A stretch of 64,000 bases of DNA, taken from assembly GCA_948567375.1 (NCBI GenBank), contig OX419755.1:22015001-22079000 (forward strand), given 5' to 3'. Under the pieces are notes generated by a model. The model was given only the letters and a program-made list of their open reading frames with translations. It was not told where the DNA came from and did not search any database. Each line of letters starts with the position of its first letter. Positions within the stretch are counted from its first letter, which is position 1. Positions 45,370-57,607 of this stretch are shown here, one piece after another. Both the position numbers and the translations under genes were made by a program. This DNA comes from Lunularia cruciata (Eukaryota > Streptophyta > Marchantiopsida > Lunulariales > Lunulariaceae).

Positions 45370-46759
45370 AAGGAGGCACATCCTTGTAATGACACATTGT
45401 CATTCAAATTTGTAATATTGCAGTAAGAACCGGTAAATCCCACAAGGTTACAAGTTGGATATGACAAAAATGAGGTAAAATTGTCAGATTGCTGACAATC
45501 AATTGTTTCATATTAACCTTTGGGGTGAAGTCATTCCCAAAAGAAGATAGTATCACCCCTATTAGCACACTACAGAAATATAAATGGTCATGAATCACTC
45601 ACTTTCACTATAACTATAGTACAAATGACTCCTTAAGGTGATGGATCATTTGTAACAAAGGACACTTACCTTAGAACTTCCTTATCCTCTAACTTCCTAC
45701 CTACTTCAATCATGATAGTTCTATGATCTACCCTCTAGAAAACTATTACAAACATTAGGTTGCAAAAGATAGAGAACTATCAAAGTGTCTTATGAGTAGT
45801 AGGATAGAACGTGTAAAACAAATTGGAGTCAGATCTCCCAAGAGTCCTATATTTATATCATCTATGATTGTAACATAGTGTTCTATCCTTCCTAAAAGGC
45901 TCTACTTTATGGGAAGTTAGAATGATTCATGTTGCTTAGTCTTCCAATTTGTAGTACTTAATGATGCTTTGGCTTGTAAAAGTCCATTACACTACCAGTC
46001 TTGGCCTATGTAGAGCACCTATAGGTCCATCCTCTAGTTTCACACAAATGATTCATTCACTCTAATGCTTGCAACTCTATGCCAAGATTCCTCACAACTA
46101 AGTGACAAAGTATGCAAATATTCATATATATAGCAAACACATAAACATACACTGACTTAATAGTCTTGATGGTATAAAACTTACTTATTGAAAAGAAATA
46201 ATGCACCAAATGAACATAATAACCACTAAGTCTAAACCCCACATATATTTACTACATAGCCACTAACGAGATCCATTGACTAATCAGTGTGGAGATCTTC
46301 TAATTACCTTTAGTCCTCACTAATCTTATCCTAATCTAATCTCTAAATGGGCATGTTTGACATGGAGCTACTAACTCAAGAGATTTTGTTGTATCTTCTT
46401 GTGTCATATAGTGGTTCACTTGGATTTTGTATTTACACTAAGGTCTACAAAATTTTTACAAGTATGAACTGTCTCGGCTTCAACTACAAGATGTAAACAA
46501 ACAATGAGGTATGTAAAATTACAAGATGAGAATAACTATGAGATGAATGGCCTTTAGCTAAGTCTACCGCAGCTCTATTCTTAAGACATCATGTTACTTG
46601 GTTGCATGATGGTCTAGCGGCTTTGATGAAAAACTAATTGCACCTTTATAGATTTGAATGAGTTATATGAGCTCTTTCCTATAATTGGCAACCTCAATAG
46701 TGATACTTGTTTGTGATTCCTTGAATTTGGAGTTCATATGGCTTGATGACTTCAAGGAC
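45370..46759. other. No gene seen
   Basis: AT-rich DNA with chance short frames only. It separates the copia relic from the minus-strand family-D relic. Confidence 0.55.
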
Positions 46760-49018
46760 AGGGCTGTTAGTTGGTCATTTGTATAAACCTTCCTCTTGAG
46801 AGCCTCAATCTACATTTGAAGTCCTTAATCTTCATGCAGTTTACTATGTCCTTGGCCAACCACTCCAATTGGCCCAAGAGTTGGGTTGCTATATGTTCTA
46901 TTGTCATGGGAAGCCTTGTATGCTCATTTGTTAAGTTCTCATGTTCTTATTGAAATTCTGACTTTAGGTCCTCTTGTACCTTGGTTTAAATTTCCTACTC
47001 CTTGTCTTTGATCATTCTAGGCATGTTGTAAGATCTTGGAGCAAAGATATTTGTAAAGTTCCTTTAATTTCTTCTCCCAAACGTCTACCGCAATTTTCTT
47101 AATGTTAGCAACCTCTAGTTCTATTTTGAAAATTTTAACCTCTTTGTCTTGATTTTTTCTTTGTGTTGGGCTTGTTGTTTAGTGATCTTGCTCTACACTA
47201 CATTGACTTCCATTGTAGGCATTGTAAGATGACTATGTGTTGTTCTTGTAATGCCAATTCCTCCTTTTGGAACTTATCAAGTAGTAGATCCTTCTCCTAT
47301 GACAATGAAGTCTCCTTCATGAGTTGTTCTTTGGCATCATTTAGTTTGGTACAAAGCTTGGCATTCTTCTTGGCGGCCACACTTATCTTGTTGTGAAGGT
47401 ACTTTACAAGCTTTATTGGCTCATCAATTATGGGATCCAGAGCTTTATAATATGATGAGATATTCTCTAGCATTTCCATCATGGAGTAATTGCATATACA
47501 AAGTAGAACAACACTAACCATGCCATCAAATAATCATCATACTTCATATGACAAAAAAATATCATCCATCATTTTTTCCTCTTGTACTAGAGATTGTGCT
47601 TGTGGTGTATCAAGAGCATTCTCCATCATGTTGGTTACTTTGGTAGGTTTTTCCTCTTCTTGTAGGCAGCCTAGAATAGAATCTTTTTTTTTACATGCTA
47701 TTGCTTCCAACCTCTATTGAGGAATTTTCTTGGTCATTATGGGACTTTGTTGGGACAATCATAATTTGTGGGTTTGTGCACCAAAAATGACTTCAACAAT
47801 GTTCACTCTAGGACCCTTAGGCCAGAAGATTGCTTCATCCATAGGTATTTTCTTCAAAATTGTTATTGGTGCATTGAAGTCTTCTTCCATTGGTGATTCT
47901 CCGTATTGTTAGTCACTTATTTGGTGTTGGTGATGACTATGTTTTGTTGTTCATTGTCTTCCTTGAGACTTTGTTTTTGGTATCTGGTGACAAATGCATG
48001 TAAATGAGTCATCACTACCTTACTTGTTCTTTTCTTGGGAGGTTTTTTTCCCTTGTTGGAGTTGCAATGACTTGGTTTGGTGGTGCAGGATTTGTTCCTA
48101 CTCTATCCTCTAGCTCCACCATTTCCACTACCTCTTGATGATATGTCAATGATTTGAGTTTTTTTTTGTTTCTTGGAAACCAAGGGTTTTGGCCTTCATT
48201 GTGGGTACCTTCATACTAATTATGATAGCGGTATATGATTCTTTGATGTGTACAAACTTCTTGGTACAAGCATAATCCTTGTTTGCCTCATGGTATTTTG
48301 TGATTACCTTGGCAAGATTTGGATGTCCGCTAAAGTAGGCTATATGCTAGAACTGATTCAAGATTTTCTCCTTCTTTTCATTTTTTAGGAAGCTCATTCC
48401 AATGTAGAAGTGTACAATGAAGGGAGTTACAATCATGGCCAATCCTTGGGCCATGTCTTCCTTCTTGTTTACTCATTCACAAAACATCCATCTTCAACTC
48501 ACAAGTTTCCTTTTGTGCAAGAGTAGAATATGGTTTGGTTAAGGTTTATGTATGAGGTTTGTTTTGATCTGATTGGTTTTTTTATTACCTCTTTTATGAC
48601 CTGTTGGATGAGACCTTTAGACATCTTATCTTGTACTTATTAATGGATATCACTCTAACAAACAAATCATCTATCTTGGTCTTCAAACTCTTACTTGGTC
48701 TACCATGCAAGTATCAATGTAAATCTCCCCAAATGGCATACACTTTTCTCCTAAGACTTATTGCCAATGGGCCTCTATCCCCATGATGAGACTGGCCCTT
48801 GATGACTTGCCTATTGTGTAAGTGTTGCTTCTATTTTCTTCTAGCAAGGATATGTCTATCAAGCTCTAGTCCTATAGCAAGAAGTCTAGATTTCTAATTT
48901 TTAAGTACTCAATTCTACAATGCAATTCCCACTCAATAGTTTGGGTGGTCTGCAAATGATCTAGTCTTTTTTGTGTTGCTTCACCTCTATTTATAACCAC
49001 TATTGCTTGGTCCACCAT
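46760..49018 (-). pseudogene. Family-D coiled-coil/Gag-like relic, inverted copy
   Basis: Minus-strand relic starting around 49018 with MVDQAIVV. It aligns along its length with the plus-strand relic at 60096-62360. The longest clean piece, 47521-47297, has IDEPIKLVKYLHNKISVAAK, then KLCTKLNDAKEQLMKE, charged and heptad-like, probably a coiled coil. Further parts include MEEDFNAPITILKKIPMDEA (~47880) and a WKRIKDFK-like end near 46790. Many stops. I do not recognise the family. It may be an unusual Gag or an extra ORF of an LTR element. Confidence 0.55.
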
Positions 49019-50949
49019 TTTGCAATCATCAAATGCAAGTATCTATTGTGTTATCCCCTAGCACTCTCACTTGCACTCAAGTTTATAGCAGATCTTGGAT
49101 GGACGTTCAAGCAATTCTTGCACAAGAAGAATAGAAAATTGTAAAAGTGAAGTGTAACTTCTCATATGTCACCTTTTTATAGTTCCAATTTCCAATCATT
49201 CCATAGTTTCCATTGTGGCAATTGGTGAAGGGTCATGGTGTTGTGGATTTTTTTCCCAACTACCACAAGACAAATATCCTTGTTAAATAGACCAAGATTT
49301 GTTTGGATATAACTATTAGCTTGATACAATTACTTCTCAAAACTCATTTTTATTCCAAACAAGGACTATATTGGAATATCCATAGTCCAAAAAATTTATT
49401 AGATGAAAAATATTTACACATATTTATAAAGTAAAATTCTCTTCATAATTATATGACGAACAATGTCTTTGATCTCACTTCTTACCAAACCTAAACTACT
49501 TCTAAAATCTACTCCTCAGATTCTTGATTTTGAAGAAAAATTTCTATTAGAATACACTTGCTCTAAACATCTTACTTATCATTTGTAACCTTCTTGTCCC
49601 TCGAATCCTTCTCTTGACATTCCAAAATCATGAATCCTTCTCTTGATCAACCTTATTCAGTCAATTCAAAATATCTTCCACTCCCATGCTCATTTTGTAA
49701 TCCGCACTCCAAGAAGCATGATCATCATAATCAAAACCTACTCCTTGTCCAAAATCCCCACTCTCATAAAGCTTGATAATCATAATCAAAACCTCTTCAA
49801 TTGTATTCAACCACAATTTTCCTGCTTAGTAGTTGCAACACCTAGTAACACCCATCTTCTTGAGCCACAACCCCAAAGAAATTAAAGAACAATCAACAAC
49901 CTCTAAGTGCAAGTTGCTCCACTCTTTAAATAAGGAAACCTAATATCCAACACAAGTGGATAGGCCACACGACTTCAAAATCAACAACAGTCAATCCTTT
50001 ACAAGTAGGCATGTAGACACCAAGTGACAAGTAGAGAAAACCAACGTATGGGAAAAAACAACATAGACAATTGGGCAATTCAAATATGAGAAAATCATAC
50101 TTTAGGAACCAATGATATTCAAATGGTTGTAACTTCTTCAGCAGACATCCATTGCCTTGATCTTGGTGTCTATAGAAAGCTCTTTAGAAGGTTCTTACAA
50201 CTCATAAAAGAACTTCCTATTTGGACTAATGTACATGGAGAAAGAAACTCTGACGTGAATTGTGCAAAGTTCACTCCTAAGATCACATCAAAAGAATCTA
50301 GTACAAGAGTAAAATCTAGGAAAATCAAAGTCTGAGAAACACAAAAATTAAAATGGTTATAACTTGCTCTCTAGACTTTTCAATTTGCCACAATCTTGGT
50401 GTTGACAAAAAGTTCTTGAGAATGCACTTCCAATGAGATGAATCATGCTTAGTTTGAACAATATCCATGGAGAAATCAGCCCTGACATGAACTACACTAC
50501 CTTAGCCAATAAATTAACCCATGCTTCAACATGTAGTAGTTCATCCCATAGACCAGCCAATAGTTTAGCCTATAGTAGATTAGCCCATAATAAGCATGTA
50601 ATAAGCTCATTTGACTAAATTTCATCATTTTGTAGCTTGTATTCAAGGAGTTCCATGACTTTTTGACATCATCATGAGCCATCTTGGATTTTAGGACTCA
50701 TCTAGAGGTTTCTTTAACATCACTAAGATATAATATGATGTTGGTGTTTCTTGTCATGGTAAGAGAATTTTGGTCCTTGTTTTGTAAACTTGCATTTTTC
50801 AAGAGGTTTGTGAAGCCAAATTTGGACTTAGTGAAGGTTGAGACCCAAACTAATTGCTTTATTCTACTTAATACTGCCCTAGTGCCTAACATACTATCTA
50901 AAACACTAATCAGATTTAATCAAGAAAGATAACAGAATCAATTATAATT
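49019..50949. other. No gene seen
   Basis: AT-rich. A ~60-bp direct similarity lies around 50128-50190 and 50358-50420 (TGGTTGTAACTTCTTCAGCA versus TGGTTATAACTTGCTCTCTA, each followed by TCTTGGTGT). No domain is recognised. Confidence 0.5.
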
Positions 50950-51115
50950 GGTACAATCTTGGAGATGCATATCCAATTGATACTCTTGTAGATCCAAGTG
51001 CTAGATTACAAGTGGAAGAAAGTGAATAGATAAGGACTCCCAACCAAGAAGCAATGGAATGTCTAACATATGCTATGATAGGTACGAGACTTGATATGGC
51101 TTCAAAAACTGTGTG
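50950..51115 (+). pseudogene. Ty1/copia RT C-terminal fragment
   Basis: Reads LGDAYPIDTLVDPSARLQVE, a stop, then IRTPNQEAMECLTYAMIGTR and LDMAS. This matches the conserved copia block that links RT to RNase H (E-A-x-G-S-L-x-Y-x-x-x-x-T-R-P-D-I). It lies just before R1 copy 2. It may belong to the same original copia element as 43900-45369. Confidence 0.72.
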
Positions 51116-51184
51116 AGTGTAATCTTCCACTCACTTTTGCAATCAGCTACTCATAAGCTATATGCTTTAAACTTGCAATATGTT

Positions 51185-52205
51185 ACTATCTAAGGGATCA
51201 AGTATGAATAATGCTAAATGTACAATAGAGTGGTAAGGAGTTGAGCAAGTGATAAATGATAAGCTAGTTGGGGCTAGCTTCTAGCTTCATCATGGAGTGC
51301 ACAAGGAAGTCTATGAAATAAATGTGGGCATGGAAAATGAGTCTCAAAAAGCTATAAAATACAACCTGTTTGGGATACTACTTGCCCCTAGGACTCATTT
51401 TGTATTCCCAATATAGTCAACAAGAGGATCAATCAAGTATGTAAAATCCTAAATGTCAATGATGTTAATGTGGCCTCCTGCCCCATGAAGGCATCCCAAG
51501 TAGTCCAATCATAATGCTTGTGCATTGTACATGTATCTTTACTCCTTGTAAGTTAAAGAGTCTATGACACACTGATTATGGTGTATCTCATGTTGCTCTA
51601 AACTGCCATATGTAGGCAATGAAACCACAATTGGCACAAAAATAGCAAAGGTATCATGAGATGCTCTCTCTTATATCTGTTCATACTTGTATAACAAAAA
51701 CACTCACATCATGTGCTCACATCTTGCCCCACTCGAGTAAATGTTAACCCTCCAAACCATAAAAACTTTAATCATGCATAAATTTTATTTAAGTTTCTAT
51801 AATTTTCAAACTAAGCTCCCATAGAACTAGAATATAAATTCTAAAATATTAGAAAAATAAATTCACTCCTATCCACAAGGAATTGCTCCATACTCTAAAA
51901 TGTCTAATTACACTCATGTCATTCCATACCAAATTGTCTTTAGCTTTCAATTTAGGTACCAAAGGAACCAAAAATTGAAAGAAATTTTTTTTAAACTTTT
52001 TACTTGTGTTGTATCCTCTAATTTCCACTCTAAAATTTCAAAATTCCTCACTAAAGTACTTTGTCATTTTCTCTCTCTTTCTTCCACACTCTCATCTTGA
52101 TCCTCTTCACCTTGATCCCTTTCACTACTCTCATAAATAGTACTCAATACCATTTTCCCTCTCTTGCTGTTCCAAACTCTTTTCTTGATCCCTATCACTA
52201 CTCAT
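51185..52205 (+). repeat. R1 repeat, copy 2 (~1 kb)
   Basis: Direct repeat of 27650-28650, same orientation and same order of landmarks. It follows copia RT sequence by about 70 bp, a position that would suit a 3' LTR only if RNase H and the polypurine tract were deleted. Confidence 0.75.
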
Positions 52206-55200
52206 AAATAATACTCATAGCTAGAGTTGTTGAATAAGTAACATTAGTGAGGTGGAGACTCTCAAACACCACTTTATACCATATGGAGACAAAATCAAAA
52301 AAACAAGCAAAAAGTAAGAAGAGCATAGAGATGATGATAGCCAAAGTGAATGGTTTAGATAAGAGTAGACAGGAATTATTCATTTAGACTAGTAATGCAC
52401 TTACAAGTGCAAACTCATTTACAGAAAGATTTTACTTAATGAATATCATATCTTCTACCGTAAGCTACTCTTGTGCATACAATTTTTTTATTAAACCCTC
52501 TTAATAGCAATAACTATTATGAGGTTAAATAAAAAAATAATCTATATTATTATTAATTTTTTTATAAATAAATTGATGTCAATATTAATACTCAAAATTA
52601 AAAGAAGAAGATTTGCATAAGTTCATACATGAGTACCTATAATTATTGGATTTTCCTTTTGACTTGCAAATTGATATATTATGCTAGTCTACACAAATTC
52701 TTAAGAATAGAACTTATTTGAAATTTTGGCACTTTTGAGAGAAAATATTTTTAATCTTCCAAGTAACTTTTGAATGTTGTTTTTTTGCTATCTTTATATA
52801 TGGAGAAATTCAAAAAATTTCTAATATAATCACCACTACTTGAGACTAAGTAACTTGCACTATAAAAAAATTTACCAAAACTCCATAAATCTTCTTTATT
52901 AATTTTTCACTTATATATTTGGGTTGAAAATTTATTCTTGAAGAGAATTTGATCTCTTAAATGTTAGATTCTAAACATTTTTGAAGAATGAGATATCCAA
53001 TCAGTAAAGAATTTTGTTCTCTTTCTCTAAAATGTTTATATATATGTGTGTCTTTTTTCCACAATTTGGTTTTAGTTTATTCAAAACCCAATGATATGTC
53101 TTGCATAAAAATTACTTGAAATTGATCCTAGATGGCAGAAGTAAACATACTCCAAAAACTATCATCTTCTTTCCACCATTTAAGGACCTTTAAATCCTTA
53201 AGTCATATGGTTTTGGACTTCAAAACATAAGATGAATAAAAGGAATCATGCTCTAATCTCCTTTTGGTGCAGTGTATTTTATGATTTTGATCTGATTGGA
53301 TGCCAACTTTAAATAGTTTTATAAAATAAACATAGACTCTAAATCGTTTTTATATGGAAAATTTACAAAATCTATATGAATAATATCTGTTTTTTGTTCC
53401 ACCATCTATGGAGTATGATTCAAAAACCTTAAACTCTTCCTCCTTGAACATCACTCTCAAACTTAACTGTTGTCTGGAGCTTACCTTCAATATCTAAATT
53501 TATAGATGAAATTTTGAGCCTCAAAACACTAAACCTAAGTTTGACATGTATTATGCACATAGAACTTATCTATACATTATTAGCTTTTAGTCCTTCTTGA
53601 TGCTTAGTTGTTGGTACCTTTTTTCATACCAAGCTCATTTTATATCCAATATACTTATAGGATGAAAATAGCCAATTTAGCTACAATTTTAAACCTTAGA
53701 AGAAGTTAATGAAAAACAACTAACTAACAAGAAATTTACCTATTTTGGTGATGATTCACTTGAGATTAAGAAATACAACATTAGATGTCAAAATTAGGTA
53801 TGTTTATTCACAAAGAGTTATAAGGTTGAACTTAAAGCCTCCTATGTCATCAAATTGAATTTTAAAAATACTTCACTTAGTGAACTTTCTTTAACTATTT
53901 AATGAAGATCCGAAAATGGAATATAAGTGTTCTAAAAAACAAATTCACCATAATCTCATCAATTTTATACTTTAATCTAATATTTCTGACTTCATTGTGG
54001 TGTATGTAACCCAATGGTTATTAAGAATTGAATAAACTGTGTTGTGTGGAGGTTCTCAAAGGTCCACTAATCCAATAACTAGCACATGTCCATATATCTC
54101 AATAAGAGCTTACACCAATGATTTCTATCTAAACTACTTTTCATTTGAATTGTAGTGTCATTATCTTGGCTTAGTTTAGCATTACTTTTATACTTTAATA
54201 ATATCATACTCTTCCTCTCCGTAACGTAAAGACTTAATGATCTCATACAGGATTTTATTATACTTAACTTATATTTTTTGTCTTCTTATCTTCCTTTCTA
54301 TTCTAAAAGTAGAGAAACTCACAAAATATCCATTGATACAATAACAAGAGTTTGTAAATAAACAAGTTCATGTATAATTTAAGCTCTTTGAGACTGAGAA
54401 ATTATACCAGAGATTGAGAAATGTTGGTTCTTTAAGGTTTAAATTCTCAATGTCAACTTCTTGTTTGTGAAGGTCAACTTCCCAATCTTATTCAAATTAT
54501 TTCAAAAAATCAATAATCAATTTAGATGGATTTAAGAATATAGAAAAGAAATTGAACAAAAACTAAAATAAAATATGAAATTTACTTATTTATTTTCAAA
54601 AAGAAAGTCAATATTGAAATGAAGATAATAAAATTGTTAAATAAGAACTTTATATTTCATATTTTCTAGACTTAAGTAAGTTTATGTGTAATAATGTAAA
54701 ATTCAAAAATATGCAAAGAGGTTTTGCCCTAGTTTATATAGGCCAAAATATCCAAATTAAGAACATTTTAAAAAGGAAGGAAAAACTTTAGAGAAAATAT
54801 ACCTTGAAACATAGAGAATCACATCTTGATCTAAAGGTGCATGCAAACTCTATATAAATTTATTTATTTAATAATATTACTTTCTTATTTACTTAGAAAG
54901 TGCAAATCAAAATTCACTTCCACAATTTTACTAATTATTTTTACTTTCATGCATCATTGAAAAAAGTATTTTTCTTCTTTTGAGTTCCATACATTCTAAA
55001 TTTTATAGAATTTTATGATAATTTTATGATAGTTTATAATTTTTATTATATTCTGATTATTTTTAAATATTTTCTGGCTATTTATTATTACAAATATTAA
55101 AATTAAATTTCATTCAAGTCAAATTGAAAACACTTAGCTTTTTGGATATTAACTCTTCTAGTGAATTTTCTTGGCAAAAATCACTCTCATTTTGAGATGA

Positions 55201-57175
55201 ATAAGATAATATAGTTCAAAAATTGCCATGAAGCAAACATTAAAATAAGAAAGAAAATTTGAGTTCCCTTGAATTATTAAAAAATATGCATTTATAGTTC
55301 AATTAAAGATGGAATTCCTAAACATACAAGGATGGAGTTTAAATACATTGTGATCATTAATATAATATTTTAAATTTTAACAATGGATGATACAATGAAT
55401 AACATGTTGGAAACTAATATAATCTAACTAAAATTGAAGATTATGATTATTTAAAACTTAAATGAATAAAAAGAATCTGACCAAGCTAAAATAATGCTTA
55501 TATGATTTTCATTTGAAGATTAGATTAAAGAATTTAATGAAAAAAATAGTCTCAAAGTAAAATCATAGAAGAGGTTATAAAGTAACTTCCATTTATTACT
55601 TTTTAAAACCCATATCATTTTATAAGATATTTGCAATGACTGAGTGTTAACCAAATGTGGTAATAGAGTAATAATTGGTTATTCTCATGTGAATTCAAGT
55701 TAGAAATGACTAAGAAGATGAAAGAAAGTGTCCCGATGGTCAATTCTTTATTATTTTCTATTTAACCTCTTGGGCAGAGTTATTCCAATAAGAGTTTAGT
55801 GTAATGCTTTGTGGTGCATTACAAATCACTTTCATTGCAGGTCCTTCCAAATTATTCTTGAAGGTGATGGTTCATCTGTCATAAAGGTCAATTTGCTTCA
55901 AAGATTAATTCCCATTGAAGGTGTCTATGAGCTGATGGTCATTATCGCTTGATCTTTGTTAATGCCTCAAAAAATGTAATCATAATTGTCATGAAAGCTT
56001 TGAGTGTTGCTAGCACTCCATCGGTGCTAACAAACATGGTTATGTGCATGCCAAAGGCAGTTCCTACTTTACGGGTAGTTTCACCATGAATGTCTTGTCA
56101 CTCTACTGCCACAAAGAATGTGTTGTGGTTGTACGCATGTACTACAACCACAAAGAATTTCTACTGTCCTTTCCCAAAAGGCATAATCATGAAAGAGTCA
56201 TGGATCACTCATATTGCCTAGCTTTTTGTTACCATAGTACTTCAAAATGCTCTTGGTCTTCATTAGCCACTCACTTCATCACCTTGACTATTTAGAACCT
56301 TGGAGATTCAACACTCCAGACAAGTTCATATGATTCTCTTCACTCAAGAACTTGTGTTCATACTTCAAATTTCCTCAACACTACTCAATTAAGCAAATAA
56401 TCCATCATGTAGAATGCATACAACATACGTAGAATAGGATAGAGGTCTTTGAGTAAAAATTTTCACTTGCTGAATATGGTTGACTAAATGAACTTGGTCT
56501 ACAATGTCCAAAGCTCATTATACTATTCTTACTCCCTTGCCAAGGAAATCCAATGGCTATGATTTATTGGAGATTTGTAAGTTACATACATCACTCATTG
56601 CTAATCCTATCTAATTATGTTAACTCCTCCTAATCTAACTTAATTAAGATATTGCAATGCCAAATAGGCTCCTCAATTTATCTTTTACTTTAATTTTCAT
56701 TTGGCTGATTATTACAAAGATCTTCAGATACAAAACTGATTGCTCATAAATAGAATGTGAGGTGGGAATGTACAATTACAAAGATCTTTGACTTCAAAGA
56801 TTTTATTTTTTTTACTACTAAGCTAATGATCATTCTACACTTAGGCTATTTTACAATTTTCAACTCATGAATCTTTACATATAGCAAAGAACTACCTTTG
56901 CCTTTACATATTCTAATGAGCAATTCTACCTTCCCTTTGTAATTTGCAAACTCAAGCAGCATCTTATTCATCATCTTTTCAAATCATTGGCTCACAAACC
57001 TTTGGATGAGTAAACAAGTGTGTGATTTGTTCATTGTTGTGCGCTTGGACTTGAATAGCTTCATGGGTGCCTTAGAAATTGCTCTTTGTATGAGATCCTT
57101 GTATCTCCCAATTCTCCACCCATTACTTGACCTCTTCTCCTTTAATAATGCCTTGATTTCCTCATTGAGTTTATC
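52206..57175. other. Long AT-rich stretch without a gene
   Basis: Very AT-rich, few CpGs, only short chance frames. The minus-strand frame 56984-57229 continues into the solo LTR and is not called. No tRNA, rRNA or repeat array was noticed. Confidence 0.6.
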
Positions 57176-57607
57176 TATAAATGACCAAGAAGAGAAATAG
57201 AAGATTGGAAGATTGGAATGGAAAATCAAATTGAACTCTTAATTGAAGGAAACTTCAAATGCTTAGCATGAGCTTGGGCTTTGTTATTTATAGCAAATTA
57301 ACTCAAGGCTCTTGAGAAGCTTCCAAGGAAACTTCTCTCTCAAAGTCACCTTCTTGTAATGAAAGTTAATTTACCCAAGAAACTGCCAAGGAAACCTCCT
57401 CCCATAAGTTTTCTACTTGGCATACAAGCTAAGCTAACCATTAACTTCATGTCCAAGTTACTCAATCCTTGGAAGGTACTTATAAGCTTCTCAATAAGAA
57501 GCTTCCAAAGTGATTCTAAAATATTCTTAAAATTCCTAATTATATTTGGTTTATTTTACTAACTCATTAGCCATTGCTAGCTTTTCTACTAACTCCATAT
57601 TATTACA
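57176..57607 (-). mobile_element. Solo LTR, family A, minus strand (432 bp)
   Basis: On the minus strand it starts TGTAATAATATGGAGTTAG and ends GGTCATTTATA, aligning with the family-A LTRs. It includes a TATA box CTATAAATA and GAAGCTTC palindromes. Flanks are TTATC (57171-57175) and TTACC (57608-57612), a target duplication with one transition. No primer site or coding region adjoins it. Confidence 0.85.

Noticed and set aside
53000-55500. Search for a tRNA, rRNA or conserved RNA in the long AT-rich tract
   Set aside because: No cloverleaf, rRNA signature or conserved block was seen.
55840-55960. RSFQIILEGDGSSVIKV, reminiscent of an RNase H-like motif
   Set aside because: Only one short motif in AT-rich DNA, with no second catalytic motif nearby.
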